Below are positions 62,985 to 64,000 of a DNA stretch of 64,000 nt, in pieces. This DNA comes from Leptolyngbya sp. NIES-3755 (GTDB lineage Bacteria; Cyanobacteriota; Cyanobacteriia; Leptolyngbyales; Leptolyngbyaceae): positions 2,923,030 to 2,987,029 of the forward strand of contig AP017308.1 in assembly GCA_001548435.1 (NCBI GenBank), read 5' to 3'. Numbering within the stretch: the stretch's first letter is position 1; the number at the start of each line of letters is the position of its first letter. The position numbers and the translations under genes are program-made. A model generated the notes under the pieces. That model saw only the letters and a program-made list of their open reading frames with translations, did not search any database and was not told where the DNA came from.

Positions 62985-64000
62985 ATGAACTATCACAGAA
63001 AAGGTGACATTCTCCTAGTCGATGATACCTTGGACAATCTTCGACTACTCTCAGCAATGCTAAATGAACAAGGCTACACAGTTCGCAGTGTCACGAATGG
63101 ATCAACGGCACTGATGGGGATGCGAGCGCAACCTCCTGATCTCGTGTTGCTAGACATTACAATGCCAGGGATGGATGGATACGAAGTTTGTCAGCGCTTA
63201 CGAGAAGATCCAAACACTCAAGAGATTCCAGTGATTTTCATTAGTGCCCTCAATGAAGCGATCGATAAAATTCGAGCTTTTGCAGTCGGAGGAGCCGATT
63301 TTATTACGAAGCCGTTCCAAGTCGAAGAAGTGCTTGTACGAGTTGAACATCAACTGAAGCTTTGTCGGCTGAAACAACAGCTTCAAGCGCAGAATCGCCG
63401 TCTACAAACGACAGAAGAAGAACTTCGTCGATCGCTAGAACAAGAACGGGCGCTGAATCGAAGAATCGAGGAAATGGTGGCAGTCGAAGAACGGAACCGG
63501 ATTGCTCGTGATATTCATGATTCTTTGGGGCATTTGCTTGTGGCTCTGAATGTTCAGATTGAAACAGGACTCACCTTGTGGAATGTTGATCTCGATCGAG
63601 CGCATCACTTTTTAGCTGAAGCAAAACAGTTAGGATCACAAGCGCTACAAGCGGTGCGTCAATCTGTTTCGGACATTCGATCTGATCCGCTGCAAGGACA
63701 ATTGTTAGAAAGCGCGATCGTCAAACTCACGGATGAGTTTCACCTGACCACAGGTATCCTGCCCGATTGTTCGATCGACTTGTCTCATCCGCTTTCTAGC
63801 CCTGTTAATCACGTTGCTTATCGGCTTGTGCAAGAAGGCTTAACGAACATTTGTAAATATGCAGATGCGACGATCGTTGAGATTCGCCTACAAACAACAG
63901 CGAACGGATTATCACTTGTGTTAAAAGATAACGGTAAAGGATTTAATCCTGATGAACCTTCAGTTGGGTATGGGCTGCGAGGAATGCAAGAACGAACAGC
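62985..64000 (+). CDS. response regulator-histidine kinase fusion (NarL-type kinase), 3' end cut by window edge
   Basis: At least 338 residues, still open at the right edge. The N-terminal receiver domain (about 1-120: ILLVDDTLDNLRLLSAMLNE; phospho-Asp in VLLDITMPGMDGYEVCQRL; conserved Lys in DFITKPFQVEEV) is followed by a coiled coil (about 125-165). A HisKA_3 dimerisation domain has the phosphorylatable His in ERNRIARDIHDSLGHLLVAL, and the start of HATPase_c has LVQEGLTNICKYADATIVEI and LKDNGKGF. I chose ATG 62985 after the non-productive ATG at 62980, which stops after two codons. Such fusions pass signals to a NarL/FixJ regulator, probably the next gene outside the window. Divergent from the hybrid kinase. 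Confidence 0.9.
   Translation, partial: MNYHRKGDILLVDDTLDNLRLLSAMLNEQGYTVRSVTNGSTALMGMRAQPPDLVLLDITMPGMDGYEVCQRLREDPNTQEIPVIFISALNEAIDKIRAFAVGGADFITKPFQVEEVLVRVEHQLKLCRLKQQLQAQNRRLQTTEEELRRSLEQERALNRRIEEMVAVEERNRIARDIHDSLGHLLVALNVQIETGLTLWNVDLDRAHHFLAEAKQLGSQALQAVRQSVSDIRSDPLQGQLLESAIVKLTDEFHLTTGILPDCSIDLSHPLSSPVNHVAYRLVQEGLTNICKYADATIVEIRLQTTANGLSLVLKDNGKGFNPDEPSVGYGLRGMQERT

Noticed and set aside
1-64000. GCGATCGC palindromes as local regulatory sites
   Set aside because: They occur throughout genes and spacers alike and are the genome-wide cyanobacterial HIP1 signature.
1-64000. tRNA genes or CRISPR arrays
   Set aside because: No cloverleaf-like or regularly spaced repeat arrays were seen by eye; a tRNAscan or CRISPR search was not possible.

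Overview
The window is cyanobacterial chromosome. The highly iterated palindrome GCGATCGC recurs through genes and spacers. TonB receptors carry N-terminal AMIN domains. There are DUF928, CHASE2-GGDEF and haemagglutinin-CHAT proteins, a FutA-type iron binding protein and Uma2. A filamentous Leptolyngbya-like lineage would fit, but the genus is inference. No rRNA, tRNA or CRISPR was found by eye.

Layout. (1) 1-10.9 kb: a TonB/ECF metal or tetrapyrrole uptake block (ExbB cut by the left edge, ExbD, an exported protein, an AMIN-TonB receptor, and ECF S, T and fused A components), facing a CobN-type chelatase subunit and a small VOC protein. (2) 11.0-13.4 kb: four small double-glycine-leader peptides and a parvulin-like protein, with a duplicated 93-bp upstream element. 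(3) 13.4-14.9 kb: a FetAB-like exporter. (4) 15-30.5 kb: a siderophore and iron uptake island with two AraC-receptor-binding protein units, an MFS exporter, a second ExbBD pair, FutA and a TonB-like protein. One receptor is split by an intact ISKra4-type element. A fused relic of a siderophore ABC ATPase and binding protein lies between two units. (5) 30.7-35.3 kb: housekeeping and stress genes (LysR with divergent GST and PNPOx-like genes, Uma2, a cation symporter, a tautomerase). (6) 35.3-43 kb: a CHASE2 diguanylate cyclase divergent from a 1632-residue secreted haemagglutinin-CHAT protein and DUF928. (7) 43-49.6 kb: a tightly packed glycosylation operon (GT9, a GT9-like half protein, a CdaR-type regulator, GT4, a GT4-phosphoheptose isomerase fusion, SDR). 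(8) 49.6-58.3 kb: a two-protein NRPS ending in an N-methyltransferase module and thioesterase, divergent from a type III glutamine synthetase. (9) 59.9-64 kb: a hybrid histidine kinase divergent from a response-regulator/NarL-type kinase that runs off the right edge.

How it fits together. Regions 1 and 4 each supply their own ExbBD, so the cell appears to energise at least two classes of outer-membrane uptake. In region 4 each AraC regulator sits beside its own receptor. Fur-like boxes precede three of the genes, and 21-bp-spaced direct repeats precede both receptors. That suggests two-tier control by iron status and by the cognate siderophore. No siderophore permease is present here, so the binding proteins must use one elsewhere. 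The strongest candidates for undescribed biology are the peptide/parvulin cassette of region 2 and the TonB-ECF-CobN block of region 1.
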